Below the pieces are notes generated by a model. That model did not search any database and had not been told where the DNA came from. It saw only the letters and a list, made by a program, of their open reading frames with translations. From positions 23,097,875 to 23,161,874 of the forward strand of contig OY720350.1 in the NCBI GenBank assembly GCA_963082975.1: DNA of 64,000 nt. The letters are read 5' to 3'. This DNA is from Labia minor. Lineage: Eukaryota; Arthropoda; Insecta; Dermaptera; Spongiphoridae. The position numbers and the translations under genes were made by a program. Every line of letters starts with the position of its first letter. Position 1 is the stretch's first letter. Below are positions 37,157 through 50,577 of the stretch, in pieces.

Positions 37157-37372
37157 TCAATAAGCGATTAGTAAACAATTTAAACAATTTGCACAATGAA
37201 TAATACTTAACACTTCTTTGATATCTATTCGAGTGATTTCTTCTCCAGTAAATCCAGTTAAATGAATAATAGCATCCTTTGCTAAGTTTGGAACACATGT
37301 TTTTTGTTTTCCCTTATTCTTTAGAGCATACTTGTCTAAAGTGCGGCACAAAACCCTTTGAGATATAATTTA
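37157..37372 (-). other. Conserved minus-strand open frame, U5
   Basis: It is identical in product to the U2 copy. Confidence 0.35.
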
Positions 37373-37378
37373 TATATA

Positions 37379-37495
37379 CAGTAATACCTCTCTATAAGGT
37401 CATTCTCAAAATACTCTTTAAAAACTATGTTTATTATTGTGAATTAAAATGAATGAAGTAACTATTAGACGTGACCTTATAGAGAGGTTTTACTC
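37379..37495. mobile_element. 117-bp MITE, U5
   Basis: It is the same element as in U0. Confidence 0.8.
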
Positions 37496-37832
37496 TACTT
37501 AATTTTATTTCCATTTCTTGAAAAAATGTTTATGTGCGTCCCAGCATAATTTTTTTTTTTTTTTGCAACGTGGTCCACGAATGGTCATAGTTTAGACACC
37601 CATGCTTTAGATCATTTTGAATTAACTTATTCTCCATTCGTTCTTTTCTTTTATCTTTCTTTCTAAGTTTCTTTCCATTTTTACCGACCAACGATAGTAA
37701 GGGAGGTATTGTTTTCACACCAAATTCCATATGAGGAGATTTTTTACATATCACCACGAATCGTGCACTTTGTATTGGTTTTATCCTCGAGAAAAATCAT
37801 CTTTATTAGTTTTTTCTTAATTTAAAATTATA

Positions 37833-37889
37833 TGACGTCATCCAGCCATTCATGACGTCACAGTCAGCGCCTCCTTATATATTATAAAT
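37833..37889. promoter_or_regulatory. Paired CRE palindromes, U5
   Basis: TGACGTCA occurs at 37833-37840 and 37853-37860. Confidence 0.4.
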
Positions 37890-38039
37890 CAAATAAAATT
37901 AAAAATATTTAAGTTATATCCATATCTGTTTTTTATTAGAATTATAGATATATTAAAATTATTTGAAATTGTTTCTGTAGCTAGAAATTAATTTACTTCA
38001 AACCGTCGGTCGGTTCGGACCTGGCCACAGGTGGTCAAC

Positions 38040-38326
38040 TTATTTAATTAACTCTTTTTCATTGTATTTGATTGAATCTATTTTTAAAAATTCTTCGGCT
38101 TTTTCTTTTTCTTTAAATAATACAAAAACGGATCCTTTAAAAATAGTTTTATTTGCTGCATTATCAATGTAAGTTCGCATCTGAATATTTTCTATAGCTC
38201 CATACGGAGCAAAAAATTTATAAAAGTTATCTAAGGTGAGACCCTTCTTGTGGAAAATTATTCTAATCATTAACTCTTTGCGTTCTAATCATTATCTCTT
38301 TGCGCCTTTCCTCGTTCCATTTTAGG
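38040..38326 (-). pseudogene. La-type RRM relic, U5 (longest open frame)
   Basis: One extra C (GAGACCC) joins the RRM frame to an upstream ATG-bearing frame, giving a 76-codon open frame (38040-38270). It is a chance extension of a dead fragment: the joined residues (MIRIIFHKK) do not look La-like, and the frame ends right after KELIK. Confidence 0.65.
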
Positions 38327-38480
38327 TAATATTAAAGATATATCTTATTTATAATAATTATGTAAAATCCTGATCAATAGTTTAGAATTTCTAATAATTT
38401 AATTGATATATATTATTATTTTCAAAACTTTAATCAAGTGAAAAAAATACAATTTTTTACTTTCCTCTCATTTTTCTATA

Positions 38481-39679
38481 GCACAGAGTATCCGTACACA
38501 GAGGTGGACACAATGCTATTTTTTTTCGTCACTAGTGCTGGCAGGGATGGCAGACAGGTTGGACATGTGTGAGCGTTTTTACCGACCGACGAGGGAGGCA
38601 TTTTTAAATTATTTTTGAATGAATAAGGGGAATTTAAAAATTATTTATTGAGATATAAAATTAGCATTACAGAAATCAAATATGCTTTTTTCAAAAATGT
38701 TAGTTTTATATCCAAATAAATAATTTTTAAATTAACAGAAAACTCTACCTACTTGTATGTAATTTACATAAATAAAATAAACGAATAATGTTCTTGTTAA
38801 TATTTAATATGTATGGATTAAAAATTATCTTCAATGTCAATATATGAAACGAGAGAAACACATACGAATTGTTCTTATTGAGAAGGAAATTTATAAATAA
38901 ATAAATAAATAATCATTTCTATTTCCAAAAAGATACTATTTAAAAAGATCACAAGAAATCCATAAATCATTGATTAACTAAGAATAATTAATCCAACGCA
39001 TTTTTAATCATCTAAGTTTAGCAAACAACTGATTAACGTACATTTGGGTAAATTTATAAATGAAAAAAATGTGGGATGTCTCCGGTCGGCTACCTTGCAA
39101 ATTCCAATTGGATAAATTAACACATATATATTATATTTAAATTAAATTATAAATTAAAATTAATAAATAGTATTTATTAAATCAGCGCGAGTTTGGCTCT
39201 TTGTTGAGGGCATCTGGTCACATGCTGGCGCGTGATTGTTAGTCAACGTGCTAAAAAATTAATTCCGGTACTTTTAGCGATTCAACCAAGCTGAAATTCT
39301 ATATATAGCAGTTTTATGCAATTTTTAAACATGTGAAAAACTATAAAAGATATACTGAGAGAAGTAGGTGAATATATTTGATTTAATAGTGCTTATTGTG
39401 AATTTCTATATTGCTGTGAAATTTTTATTTATTTATCAAATATTAAATAATTTAACTTTGATATTTGATTTGTTACAATGTAATTTAAATTATTTATCAA
39501 ACAATTTATAATAAATTTTTCAATTTTATTTGTGTTAAATGTTAAATAAAATTTATATTTATATTTATCAAATAATAAATAATATAACTTCATAAGTTAA
39601 ATAGTGTTAAGTGAAAAATAAAAATTAGTCAAGAATTGCTGGGTTTGTTTCGAATATTATTTGTACGGATACTCTGTGC
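38481..39679. mobile_element. 18-bp inverted-end element, U5
   Basis: It is 1199 bp with both ends intact. Confidence 0.65.
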
Positions 39680-39756
39680 ACGGATGGTATGTCGAGTTTG
39701 ATATTCAAATAATTACAGGGAATTCGGAAGGCCTGTGGGAGGGGTCATTTTTTTTG

Positions 39757-39818
39757 CGGTGCCATCTATTGGGCGCCTGAAGAGTCAACCGTTTTCCTGT
39801 AACGCCATCTGGTGTTCG
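39757..39818 (-). promoter_or_regulatory. Two CTCF-like motifs, U5
   Basis: The motifs lie at 39757-39775 and 39800-39818. Confidence 0.4.
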
Positions 39819-39939
39819 AGTTACACCGGTCCCATTGAGATGACCACGGTTGTTCTATAGTTAAATTAAAGAGAGATGTATCCAAAAATTGAGAGAAACA
39901 CTATACATCTACTCTACACAAAGAAAATTATTAATATCA

Positions 39940-39977
<38 letters not shown>

Positions 39978-40335
39978 ATTTGAATTAAATCCTTACCAAT
40001 TCTAATATTAGGTATTACAATTAGAAAAGAATTAGTTTCTTTGAATTAGAATTTTTGAATAAATTCTTTGGTTTAATTAATCTACCTAGTTGGTTGAAAG
40101 ATTTTGATCATTTCTACTATATATATATATATTATTTTATTTTGTATATTTAATTAAATAGTTAAAACTAAATATTTAGTAGCAATGAGGAATAGTTTTA
40201 ATATACGAAACTAAGAATTGTAAAATGAATAGAATAAATACTTAGGTTCAGTAATTAGGAAGGCTAATAATATTCGAGAAAAATTTATTTAAATTGAGGT
40301 TGCGATTGTGTGTGGTTAGCGCCTGATATAATGCA

Positions 40336-40811
40336 GAAAAGGGCCTTCTCTCGTCAAAATTGTTATCAAAGGGAATCAAAATTAAATTATATAAAACAAT
40401 TATTTTGCTGGTTATATTATATGGGTGTGAGGTGTGGTCTATGACTTTAGGAGTTGAGAGTAGATTTAGAGTATTTGAGAAGAGGATTCTTCGTGGCGTT
40501 TATGGGCCAAAGAAAGATGAGGTCACCAGGAAATGGCGTAGACTGCATAACGAGGAATAATTGCATCACCTCTATGCATCTCCAGTTAGGGTCATAAAAT
40601 TGAGAAGGTTGCGTTGGGCAGGAGAAAAATATATTTGTTGAGAAATGTCCGCTTAAAAAACCAAGGACGAGGTGTGCGGTAACGGATGGTCTGTGGTGCG
40701 GACAATGTCGAAAAGAGTGTGGGAGAGATGGGAGAAAATACTAGTTGGATGTGTGCAGCTCAGAATAGGGGCACTTGGAGAAATGATGTAACTGCGGCCA
40801 AACAATTTTGA
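40336..40811 (+). pseudogene. Non-LTR reverse transcriptase relic, U5
   Basis: This is an S-type copy. Confidence 0.85.
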
Positions 40812-40896
40812 GTTCCGTGGACCCATAAAATAAATAATAAATATGTATTAAATTAAAATATTAATATAAAAGTATAATATATTAAATAAATATTTA

Positions 40897-42192
40897 TTTT
40901 TATATTTTAACTCGTTTAAATATGTTTTATTAATTGGATCCATTCATTATTTTGTATTTTCTTTCTTCAAGGAATGAAAACAGCAATCCAGGGATAAAAT
41001 TCCTTAATAATAGTTAGCATTTGCCTTTCAAACCTGAAATGATAAAAAAAAATTAAATTAATATAAGACTAATTAGTTGGTAAATAAAAAGTACCAAAAA
41101 TAATTTGATGAACAAACCTTGACCACGACAAAGAAAATAAATACATTGAATAATTAATTGAATAATAATAATAATAAAAACTGTAAAAAGAATATCTGAA
41201 AAAAACTAAAAATGTTACAGAATTAAAAGAATATTGAAATGTTTGAAATAAGATATTTTTAATTTTGATTAATTTAAAAAGATTAAAGAAATAATAACAT
41301 TTGTTCATAATTATCAAATTATAATGCAATCAAAAAAAAAATTAATGGCAAATCTTACAGCTTGCTTATTTAGAAATTAAAGCTTCAAAAATGATAATAA
41401 AATATAAAAATTAACTGCAAATAAAATAGAAAAATTTAAAAGGTTAAAAGGATTTAAATCTTTGTAATAAGATATTTTTAATTTTGATTAATTTAAAAAG
41501 ATTAAAGAAATAATAAAATTTGTTCATATTCACCAAATTATAATGGAAACGAAAAAAAAATTAATTGCAAATCTTAGAGCTTGCTTATTTAGAAATTTTA
41601 TATTTTAACTCGTTTAAATATGTTTTATTAATTGGATCCATTCATTATTTTGTATTGTCTTTCTTCAAGGAATGAAAACAGCAATCCAGGGATAAAATTC
41701 CTTAATAATAGTAAGCATTTGCCTTTCACACCTGAAATCATAAAAAAAAAAATTCAATTAATATAAGAATAATTAGTTGGTAAATAAAAAGTACCCAAAA
41801 TAAGTTGATGAACGACAAAGAAAATAAATACATAGAATAATTAATTGAATAATAATAATAATAAAAACTGTAAAAAGAATATCTGAAAAAAACTAAAAAT
41901 TTTACAGAATTAAAAGAAGAATATTGAAATGTTTGAAATAAGATATTTTTAATTTTGATTAATTTAAAAAGATCAAAGAAATAATAACATTTGTTCATAA
42001 TTATCAAATTATAATGCAATCCAAAAAAAAAATTAATGGCAAATCTTACAGCTTGCTTATTTAGAAATTAAAGCTTCAAAAATGATAATAAAATATAAAA
42101 ATTAACTGCAAATAAAATAAGACATTTAAAATGTTTATAAAAAGATATTTTTAATTTTGATGAATGCAAAAAGATTAAAACAAATAATAAGA
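40897..42192. repeat. AT-rich minisatellite array, two modules
   Basis: It has the same two-module form as U4. Confidence 0.9.
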
Positions 42193-42686
42193 TTTGTGTT
42201 GATATTTACGATTAAACTTAATTTAAATTCTTAGATTATATATATTGTATAATAATTTAACAATTTCCATGATGCTTACCTTTAGAATTCTTAAATAGGA
42301 AAAGTTGGTTGTTGTGTATGTGTCAGAAGTCAGAATGGAATAGAGAGAAATAATTTATATTTTGGTTGCTAAGTTCGGAATCGAGAAATAATTTATATTA
42401 TCGTTGCTAATATCCACTGTAATTTTTTTTCTTTATCTCAGGAAGTTCAAAACCTATTTTCATTTTTATCTTAAAATGTGTTTATATTGTTTTATGTTGT
42501 TATTTATTTATTATTTAATAATTAAATTTATTTCTCTACTTTGGTTTTTTACTGTTTCAGAATTTAACATTACGTGTCCACCCCTGACACAGCAGCGCCC
42601 CTCCACCGTTGCTTACCTTACCTTGGCTGTTGCCTGTTGCCTCGGTCATTTGGAGACCAGCCTTTGATCCACTTTGATCGTCCACC

Positions 42687-42998
42687 ATGCGGGGTACCAC
42701 CATCTTCTTCATCCTCTGGCTGCAGCTGGCCGCGTGCCGCCCTTCCGGAACCTACATGGACAACCAAACCCTCCTCGAGAAGGGACTCACCCCTCGCGAA
42801 CGAAGCCAAGTCCAACTCGAAAATCTCAACCTGTTGTGTTTCTCGCATTTCGATGACTACATTAACATGCTCGACGACGAAGACTCTTCCAAGGCAGGCG
42901 GTCGCGAGGTCCGAACTGAATCCATCATCAGAAGGGACCGAAGGGCCAACGATCAAAGCGACCACATCACGCTTATGATTTGTAAATTTTGTATATAA
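42687..42998 (+). CDS. Secreted small peptide gene, copy 6 (103 aa)
   Basis: The predicted protein is identical to copy 5. The exon starts at 42561. Confidence 0.8.
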   Translation: MRGTTIFFILWLQLAACRPSGTYMDNQTLLEKGLTPRERSQVQLENLNLLCFSHFDDYINMLDDEDSSKAGGREVRTESIIRRDRRANDQSDHITLMICKFCI

Positions 42999-43205
42999 AT
43001 TTTTTAAATTAATATTTATATGTATATTGTGTTACGTATTTAAACTTAAATAGCAAATAAAATACACTTATAACATTTAAAAGCAAAACTTTATTCCTGT
43101 TGTTTATTTATCGTGTACTCTATATAAACAGAATACCATGATCCAACTCCCCTCACTGCAAACCACATAACAATTCCTCCCTTTATCATAATTTTAACAA
43201 ACAGT

Positions 43206-43421
43206 TCAATAAGCGATTAGTAAACAATTTAAACAATTTGCACAATGAATAATACTTAACACTTCTTTGATATCTATTCGAGTGATTTCTTCTCCAGTAA
43301 ATCCAGTTAAATGAATAATAGCATCCTTTGCTAAGTTTGGAACACATGTTTTTTGTTTTCCCTTATTCTTTAGAGCATACTTGTCTAAAGTGCGGCACAA
43401 AACCCTTTGAGATATAATTTA
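43206..43421 (-). other. Conserved minus-strand open frame, U6
   Basis: It is identical in product to the U2 copy. Confidence 0.35.
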
Positions 43422-43427
43422 TATATA

Positions 43428-43544
43428 CAGTAATACCTCTCTATAAGGTCATTCTCAAAATACTCTTTAAAAACTATGTTTATTATTGTGAATTAAAATG
43501 AATGAAGTAACTATTAGACGTGACCTTATAGAGAGGTTTTACTC
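43428..43544. mobile_element. 117-bp MITE, U6
   Basis: It is the same element as in U0. Confidence 0.8.
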
Positions 43545-43881
43545 TACTTAATTTTATTTCCATTTCTTGAAAAAATGTTTATGTGCGTCCCAGCATAATT
43601 TTTTTTTTTTTTTGCAACGTGGTCCACGAATGGTCATAGTTTAGACACCCATGCTTTAGATCATTTTGAATTAACTTATTCTCCATTCGTTCTTTTCTTT
43701 TATCTTTCTTTCTAAGTTTCTTTCCATTTTTACCGACCAACGATAGTAAGGGAGGTATTGTTTTCACACCAAATTCCATATGAGGAGATTTTTTACATAT
43801 CACCACGAATCGTGCACTTTGTATTGGTTTTATCCTCGAGAAAAATCATCTTTATTAGTTTTTTCTTAATTTAAAATTATA

Positions 43882-43938
43882 TGACGTCATCCAGCCATTC
43901 ATGACGTCACAGTCAGCGCCTCCTTATATATTATAAAT
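43882..43938. promoter_or_regulatory. Paired CRE palindromes, U6
   Basis: TGACGTCA occurs at 43882-43889 and 43902-43909. Confidence 0.4.
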
Positions 43939-44088
43939 CAAATAAAATTAAAAATATTTAAGTTATATCCATATCTGTTTTTTATTAGAATTATAGATAT
44001 ATTAAAATTATTTGAAATTGTTTCTGTAGCTAGAAATTAATTTACTTCAAACCGTCGGTCGGTTCGGACCTGGCCACAGGTGGTCAAC

Positions 44089-44374
44089 TTATTTAATTAA
44101 CTCTTTTTCATTGTATTTGATTGAATCTATTTTTAAAAATTCTTCGGCTTTTTCTTTTTCTTTAAATAATACAAAAACGGATCCTTTAAAAATAGTTTTA
44201 TTTGCTGCATTATCAATGTAAGTTCGCATCTGAATATTTTCTATAGCTCCATACGGAGCAAAAAATTTATAAAAGTTATCTAAGGTGAGACCTTCTTGTG
44301 GAAAATTATTCTAATCATTAACTCTTTGCGTTCTAATCATTATCTCTTTGCGCCTTTCCTCGTTCCATTTTAGG
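44089..44374 (-). pseudogene. La-type RRM relic, U6
   Basis: As U4, without the extra C of U5. Confidence 0.65.
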
Positions 44375-44528
44375 TAATATTAAAGATATATCTTATTTAT
44401 AATAATTATGTAAAATCCTGATCAATAGTTTAGAATTTCTAATAATTTAATTGATATATATTATTATTTTCAAAACTTTAATCAAGTGAAAAAAATACAA
44501 TTTTTTACTTTCCTCTCATTTTTCTATA

Positions 44529-45728
44529 GCACAGAGTATCCGTACACAGAGGTGGACACAATGCTATTTTTTTTCGTCACTAGTGCTGGCAGGGATGGCA
44601 GACAGGTTGGACATGTGTGAGCGTTTTTACCGACCGACGAGGGAGGCATTTTTAAATTATTTTTGAATGAATAAGGGGAATTTAATAAATTATTTATTGA
44701 GATATAAAATTAGCATTACAGAAATCAAATATGCTTTTTTCAAAAATGTTAGTTTTATATCCAAATAAATAATTTTTAAATTAACAGAAAACTCTACCTA
44801 CTTGTATGTAATTTACATAAATAAAATAAACGAATAATGTTCTTGTTAATATTTAATATGTATGGATTAAAAATTATCTTCAATGTCAATATATGAAACG
44901 AGAGAAACACATACGAATTGTTCTTATTGAGAAGGAAATTTATAAATAAATAAATAAATAATCATTTCTATTTCCAAAAAGATACTATTTAAAAAGATCA
45001 CAAGAAATCCATAAATCATTGATTAACTAAGAATAATTAATCCAACGCATTTTTAATCATCTAAGTTTAGCAAACAACTGATTAACGTACATTTGGGTAA
45101 ATTTATAAATGAAAAAAATGTGGGATGTCTCCGGTCGGCTACCTTGCAAATTCCAATTGGATAAATTAACACATATATATTATATTTAAATTAAATTATA
45201 AATTAAAATTAATAAATAGTATTTATTAAATCAGCGCGAGTTTGGCTCTTTGTTGAGGGCATCTGGTCACATGCTGGCGCGTGATTGTTAGTCAACGTGC
45301 TAAAAAATTAATTCCGGTACTTTTAGCGATTCAACCAAGCTGAAATTCTATATATAGCAGTTTTATGCAATTTTTAAACATGTGAAAAACTATAAAAGAT
45401 ATACTGAGAGAAGTAGGTGAATATATTTGATTTAATAGTGCTTATTGTGAATTTCTATATTGCTGTGAAATTTTTATTTATTTATCAAATATTAAATAAT
45501 TTAACTTTGATATTTGATTTGTTACAATGTAATTTAAATTATTTATCAAACAATTTATAATAAATTTTTCAATTTTATTTGTGTTAAATGTTAAATAAAA
45601 TTTATATTTATATTTATCAAATAATAAATAATATAACTTCATAAGTTAAATAGTGTTAAGTGAAAAATAAAAATTAGTCAAGAATTGCTGGGTTTGTTTC
45701 GAATATTATTTGTACGGATACTCTGTGC
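44529..45728. mobile_element. 18-bp inverted-end element, U6
   Basis: It is 1200 bp with both ends intact. Confidence 0.65.
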
Positions 45729-45805
45729 ACGGATGGTATGTCGAGTTTGATATTCAAATAATTACAGGGAATTCGGAAGGCCTGTGGGAGGGGTCATTTT
45801 TTTTG

Positions 45806-45867
45806 CGGTGCCATCTATTGGGCGCCTGAAGAGTCAACCGTTTTCCTGTAACGCCATCTGGTGTTCG
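45806..45867 (-). promoter_or_regulatory. Two CTCF-like motifs, U6
   Basis: The motifs lie at 45806-45824 and 45849-45867. Confidence 0.4.
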
Positions 45868-45988
45868 AGTTACACCGGTCCCATTGAGATGACCACGGTT
45901 GTTCTATAGTTAAATTAAAGAGAGATGTATCCAAAAATTGAGAGAAACACTATACATCTACTCTACACAAAGAAAATTATTAATATCA

Positions 45989-46026
<38 letters not shown>

Positions 46027-46384
46027 ATTTGAATTAAATCCTTACCAATTCTAATATTAGGTATTACAATTAGAAAAGAATTAGTTTCTTTGAATTAGAA
46101 TTTTTGAATAAATTCTTTGGTTTAATTAATCTACCTAGTTGGTTGAAAGATTTTGATCATTTCTACTATATATATATATATTATTTTATTTTGTATATTT
46201 AATTAAATAGTTAAAACTAAATATTTAGTAGCAATGAGGAATAGTTTTAATATACGAAACTAAGAATTGTAAAATGAATAGAATAAATACTTAGGTTCAG
46301 TAATTAGGAAGGCTAATAATATTCGAGAAAAATTTATTTAAATTGAGGTTGCGATTGTGTGTGGTTAGCGCCTGATATAATGCA

Positions 46385-46860
46385 GAAAAGGGCCTTCTCT
46401 CGTCAAAATTGTTATCAAAGGGAATCAAAATTAAATTATATAAAACAATTATTTTGCTGGTTATATTATATGGGTGTGAGGTGTGGTCTATGACTTTAGG
46501 AGTTGAGAGTAGATTTAGAGTATTTGAGAAGAGGATTCTTCGTGGCGTTTATGGGCCAAAGAAAGATGAGGTCACCAGGAAATGGCGTAGACTGCATAAC
46601 GAGGAATAATTGCATCACCTCTATGCATCTCCAGTTAGGGTCATAAAATTGAGAAGGTTGCGTTGGGCAGGAGAAAAATATATTTGTTGAGAAATGTCCG
46701 CTTAAAAAACCAAGGACGAGGTGTGCGGTAACGGATGGTCTGTGGTGCGGACAATGTCGAAAAGAGTGTGGGAGAGATGGGAGAAAATACTAGTTGGATG
46801 TGTGCAGCTCAGAATAGGGGCACTTGGAGAAATGATGTAACTGCGGCCAAACAATTTTGA
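46385..46860 (+). pseudogene. Non-LTR reverse transcriptase relic, U6
   Basis: This is an S-type copy. Confidence 0.85.
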
Positions 46861-46945
46861 GTTCCGTGGACCCATAAAATAAATAATAAATATGTATTAA
46901 ATTAAAATATTAATATAAAAGTATAATATATTAAATAAATATTTA

Positions 46946-48241
46946 TTTTTATATTTTAACTCGTTTAAATATGTTTTATTAATTGGATCCATTCATTATT
47001 TTGTATTTTCTTTCTTCAAGGAATGAAAACAGCAATCCAGGGATAAAATTCCTTAATAATAGTTAGCATTTGCCTTTCAAACCTGAAATGATAAAAAAAA
47101 ATTAAATTAATATAAGACTAATTAGTTGGTAAATAAAAAGTACCAAAAATAATTTGATGAACAAACCTTGACCACGACAAAGAAAATAAATACATTGAAT
47201 AATTAATTGAATAATAATAATAATAAAAACTGTAAAAAGAATATCTGAAAAAAACTAAAAATGTTACAGAATTAAAAGAATATTGAAATGTTTGAAATAA
47301 GATATTTTTAATTTTGATTAATTTAAAAAGATTAAAGAAATAATAACATTTGTTCATAATTATCAAATTATAATGCAATCAAAAAAAAAATTAATGGCAA
47401 ATCTTACAGCTTGCTTATTTAGAAATTAAAGCTTCAAAAATGATAATAAAATATAAAAATTAACTGCAAATAAAATAGAAAAATTTAAAAGGTTAAAAGG
47501 ATTTAAATCTTTGTAATAAGATATTTTTAATTTTGATTAATTTAAAAAGATTAAAGAAATAATAAAATTTGTTCATATTCACCAAATTATAATGGAAACG
47601 AAAAAAAAATTAATTGCAAATCTTAGAGCTTGCTTATTTAGAAATTTTATATTTTAACTCGTTTAAATATGTTTTATTAATTGGATCCATTCATTATTTT
47701 GTATTGTCTTTCTTCAAGGAATGAAAACAGCAATCCAGGGATAAAATTCCTTAATAATAGTAAGCATTTGCCTTTCACACCTGAAATCATAAAAAAAAAA
47801 ATTCAATTAATATAAGAATAATTAGTTGGTAAATAAAAAGTACCCAAAATAAGTTGATGAACGACAAAGAAAATAAATACATAGAATAATTAATTGAATA
47901 ATAATAATAATAAAAACTGTAAAAAGAATATCTGAAAAAAACTAAAAATTTTACAGAATTAAAAGAAGAATATTGAAATGTTTGAAATAAGATATTTTTA
48001 ATTTTGATTAATTTAAAAAGATCAAAGAAATAATAACATTTGTTCATAATTATCAAATTATAATGCAATCCAAAAAAAAAATTAATGGCAAATCTTACAG
48101 CTTGCTTATTTAGAAATTAAAGCTTCAAAAATGATAATAAAATATAAAAATTAACTGCAAATAAAATAAGACATTTAAAATGTTTATAAAAAGATATTTT
48201 TAATTTTGATGAATGCAAAAAGATTAAAACAAATAATAAGA
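46946..48241. repeat. AT-rich minisatellite array, two modules
   Basis: It has the same two-module form as U4. Confidence 0.9.
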
Positions 48242-48735
48242 TTTGTGTTGATATTTACGATTAAACTTAATTTAAATTCTTAGATTATATATATTGTATA
48301 ATAATTTAACAATTTCCATGATGCTTACCTTTAGAATTCTTAAATAGGAAAAGTTGGTTGTTGTGTATGTGTCAGAAGTCAGAATGGAATAGAGAGAAAT
48401 AATTTATATTTTGGTTGCTAAGTTCGGAATCGAGAAATAATTTATATTATCGTTGCTAATATCCACTGTAATTTTTTTTCTTTATCTCAGGAAGTTCAAA
48501 ACCTATTTTCATTTTTATCTTAAAATGTGTTTATATTGTTTTATGTTGTTATTTATTTATTATTTAATAATTAAATTTATTTCTCTACTTTGGTTTTTTA
48601 CTGTTTCAGAATTTAACATTACGTGTCCACCCCTGACACAGCAGCGCCCCTCCACCGTTGCTTACCTTACCTTGGCTGTTGCCTGTTGCCTCGGTCATTT
48701 GGAGACCAGCCTTTGATCCACTTTGATCGTCCACC

Positions 48736-49047
48736 ATGCGGGGTACCACCATCTTCTTCATCCTCTGGCTGCAGCTGGCCGCGTGCCGCCCTTCCGGAAC
48801 CTACATGGACAACCAAACCCTCCTCGAGAAGGGACTCACCCCTCGCGAACGAAGCCAAGTCCAACTCGAAAATCTCAACCTGTTGTGTTTCTCGCATTTC
48901 GATGACTACATTAACATGCTCGACGACGAAGACTCTTCCAAGGCAGGCGGTCGCGAGGTCCGAACTGAATCCATCATCAGAAGGGACCGAAGGGCCAACG
49001 ATCAAAGCGACCACATCACGCTTATGATTTGTAAATTTTGTATATAA
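48736..49047 (+). CDS. Secreted small peptide gene, copy 7 (103 aa)
   Basis: The predicted protein is identical to copy 5. The exon starts at 48610. Confidence 0.8.
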   Translation: MRGTTIFFILWLQLAACRPSGTYMDNQTLLEKGLTPRERSQVQLENLNLLCFSHFDDYINMLDDEDSSKAGGREVRTESIIRRDRRANDQSDHITLMICKFCI

Positions 49048-49254
49048 ATTTTTTAAATTAATATTTATATGTATATTGTGTTACGTATTTAAACTTAAAT
49101 AGCAAATAAAATACACTTATAACATTTAAAAGCAAAACTTTATTCCTGTTGTTTATTTATCGTGTACTCTATATAAACAGAATACCATGATCCAACTCCC
49201 CTCACTGCAAACCACATAACAATTCCTCCCTTTATCATAATTTTAACAAACAGT

Positions 49255-49470
49255 TCAATAAGCGATTAGTAAACAATTTAAACAATTTGCACAATGAATA
49301 ATACTTAACACTTCTTTGATATCTATTCGAGTGATTTCTTCTCCAGTAAATCCAGTTAAATGAATAATAGCATCCTTTGCTAAGTTTGGAACACATGTTT
49401 TTTGTTTTCCCTTATTCTTTAGAGCATACTTGTCTAAAGTGCGGCACAAAACCCTTTGAGATATAATTTA
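49255..49470 (-). other. Conserved minus-strand open frame, U7
   Basis: It is identical in product to the U2 copy. Confidence 0.35.
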
Positions 49471-49476
49471 TATATA

Positions 49477-49593
49477 CAGTAATACCTCTCTATAAGGTCA
49501 TTCTCAAAATACTCTTTAAAAACTATGTTTATTATTGTGAATTAAAATGAATGAAGTAACTATTAGACGTGACCTTATAGAGAGGTTTTACTC
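49477..49593. mobile_element. 117-bp MITE, U7
   Basis: It is the same element as in U0. Confidence 0.8.
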
Positions 49594-49930
49594 TACTTAA
49601 TTTTATTTCCATTTCTTGAAAAAATGTTTATGTGCGTCCCAGCATAATTTTTTTTTTTTTTTGCAACGTGGTCCACGAATGGTCATAGTTTAGACACCCA
49701 TGCTTTAGATCATTTTGAATTAACTTATTCTCCATTCGTTCTTTTCTTTTATCTTTCTTTCTAAGTTTCTTTCCATTTTTACCGACCAACGATAGTAAGG
49801 GAGGTATTGTTTTCACACCAAATTCCATATGAGGAGATTTTTTACATATCACCACGAATCGTGCACTTTGTATTGGTTTTATCCTCGAGAAAAATCATCT
49901 TTATTAGTTTTTTCTTAATTTAAAATTATA

Positions 49931-49987
49931 TGACGTCATCCAGCCATTCATGACGTCACAGTCAGCGCCTCCTTATATATTATAAAT
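49931..49987. promoter_or_regulatory. Paired CRE palindromes, U7
   Basis: TGACGTCA occurs at 49931-49938 and 49951-49958. Confidence 0.4.
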
Positions 49988-50137
49988 CAAATAAAATTAA
50001 AAATATTTAAGTTATATCCATATCTGTTTTTTATTAGAATTATAGATATATTAAAATTATTTGAAATTGTTTCTGTAGCTAGAAATTAATTTACTTCAAA
50101 CCGTCGGTCGGTTCGGACCTGGCCACAGGTGGTCAAC

Positions 50138-50423
50138 TTATTTAATTAACTCTTTTTCATTGTATTTGATTGAATCTATTTTTAAAAATTCTTCGGCTTT
50201 TTCTTTTTCTTTAAATAATACAAAAACGGATCCTTTAAAAATAGTTTTATTTGCTGCATTATCAATGTAAGTTCGCATCTGAATATTTTCTATAGCTCCA
50301 TACGGAGCAAAAAATTTATAAAAGTTATCTAAGGTGAGACCTTCTTGTGGAAAATTATTCTAATCATTAACTCTTTGCGTTCTAATCATTATCTCTTTGC
50401 GCCTTTCCTCGTTCCATTTTAGG
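50138..50423 (-). pseudogene. La-type RRM relic, U7
   Basis: As U6. Confidence 0.65.
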
Positions 50424-50577
50424 TAATATTAAAGATATATCTTATTTATAATAATTATGTAAAATCCTGATCAATAGTTTAGAATTTCTAATAATTTAAT
50501 TGATATATATTATTATTTTCAAAACTTTAATCAAGTGAAAAAAATACAATTTTTTACTTTCCTCTCATTTTTCTATA

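Larger units (their letters stand above)
36950..42998 (+). repeat. Tandem unit U5 (short type)
   Basis: This unit is 6049 bp. It differs from U6 and U7 by an extra C in the La relic and by AATTTAAAAATT rather than AATTTAATAAATT near 38630. Confidence 0.92.
42999..49047 (+). repeat. Tandem unit U6 (short type)
   Basis: This unit is 6049 bp and nearly identical to U7. Confidence 0.92.

Noticed and set aside
38040-38270. 76-codon La-like frame as a working RNA-binding protein
   Set aside because: It depends on one extra C present only in U5, lacks most of the protein and has a non-homologous start.
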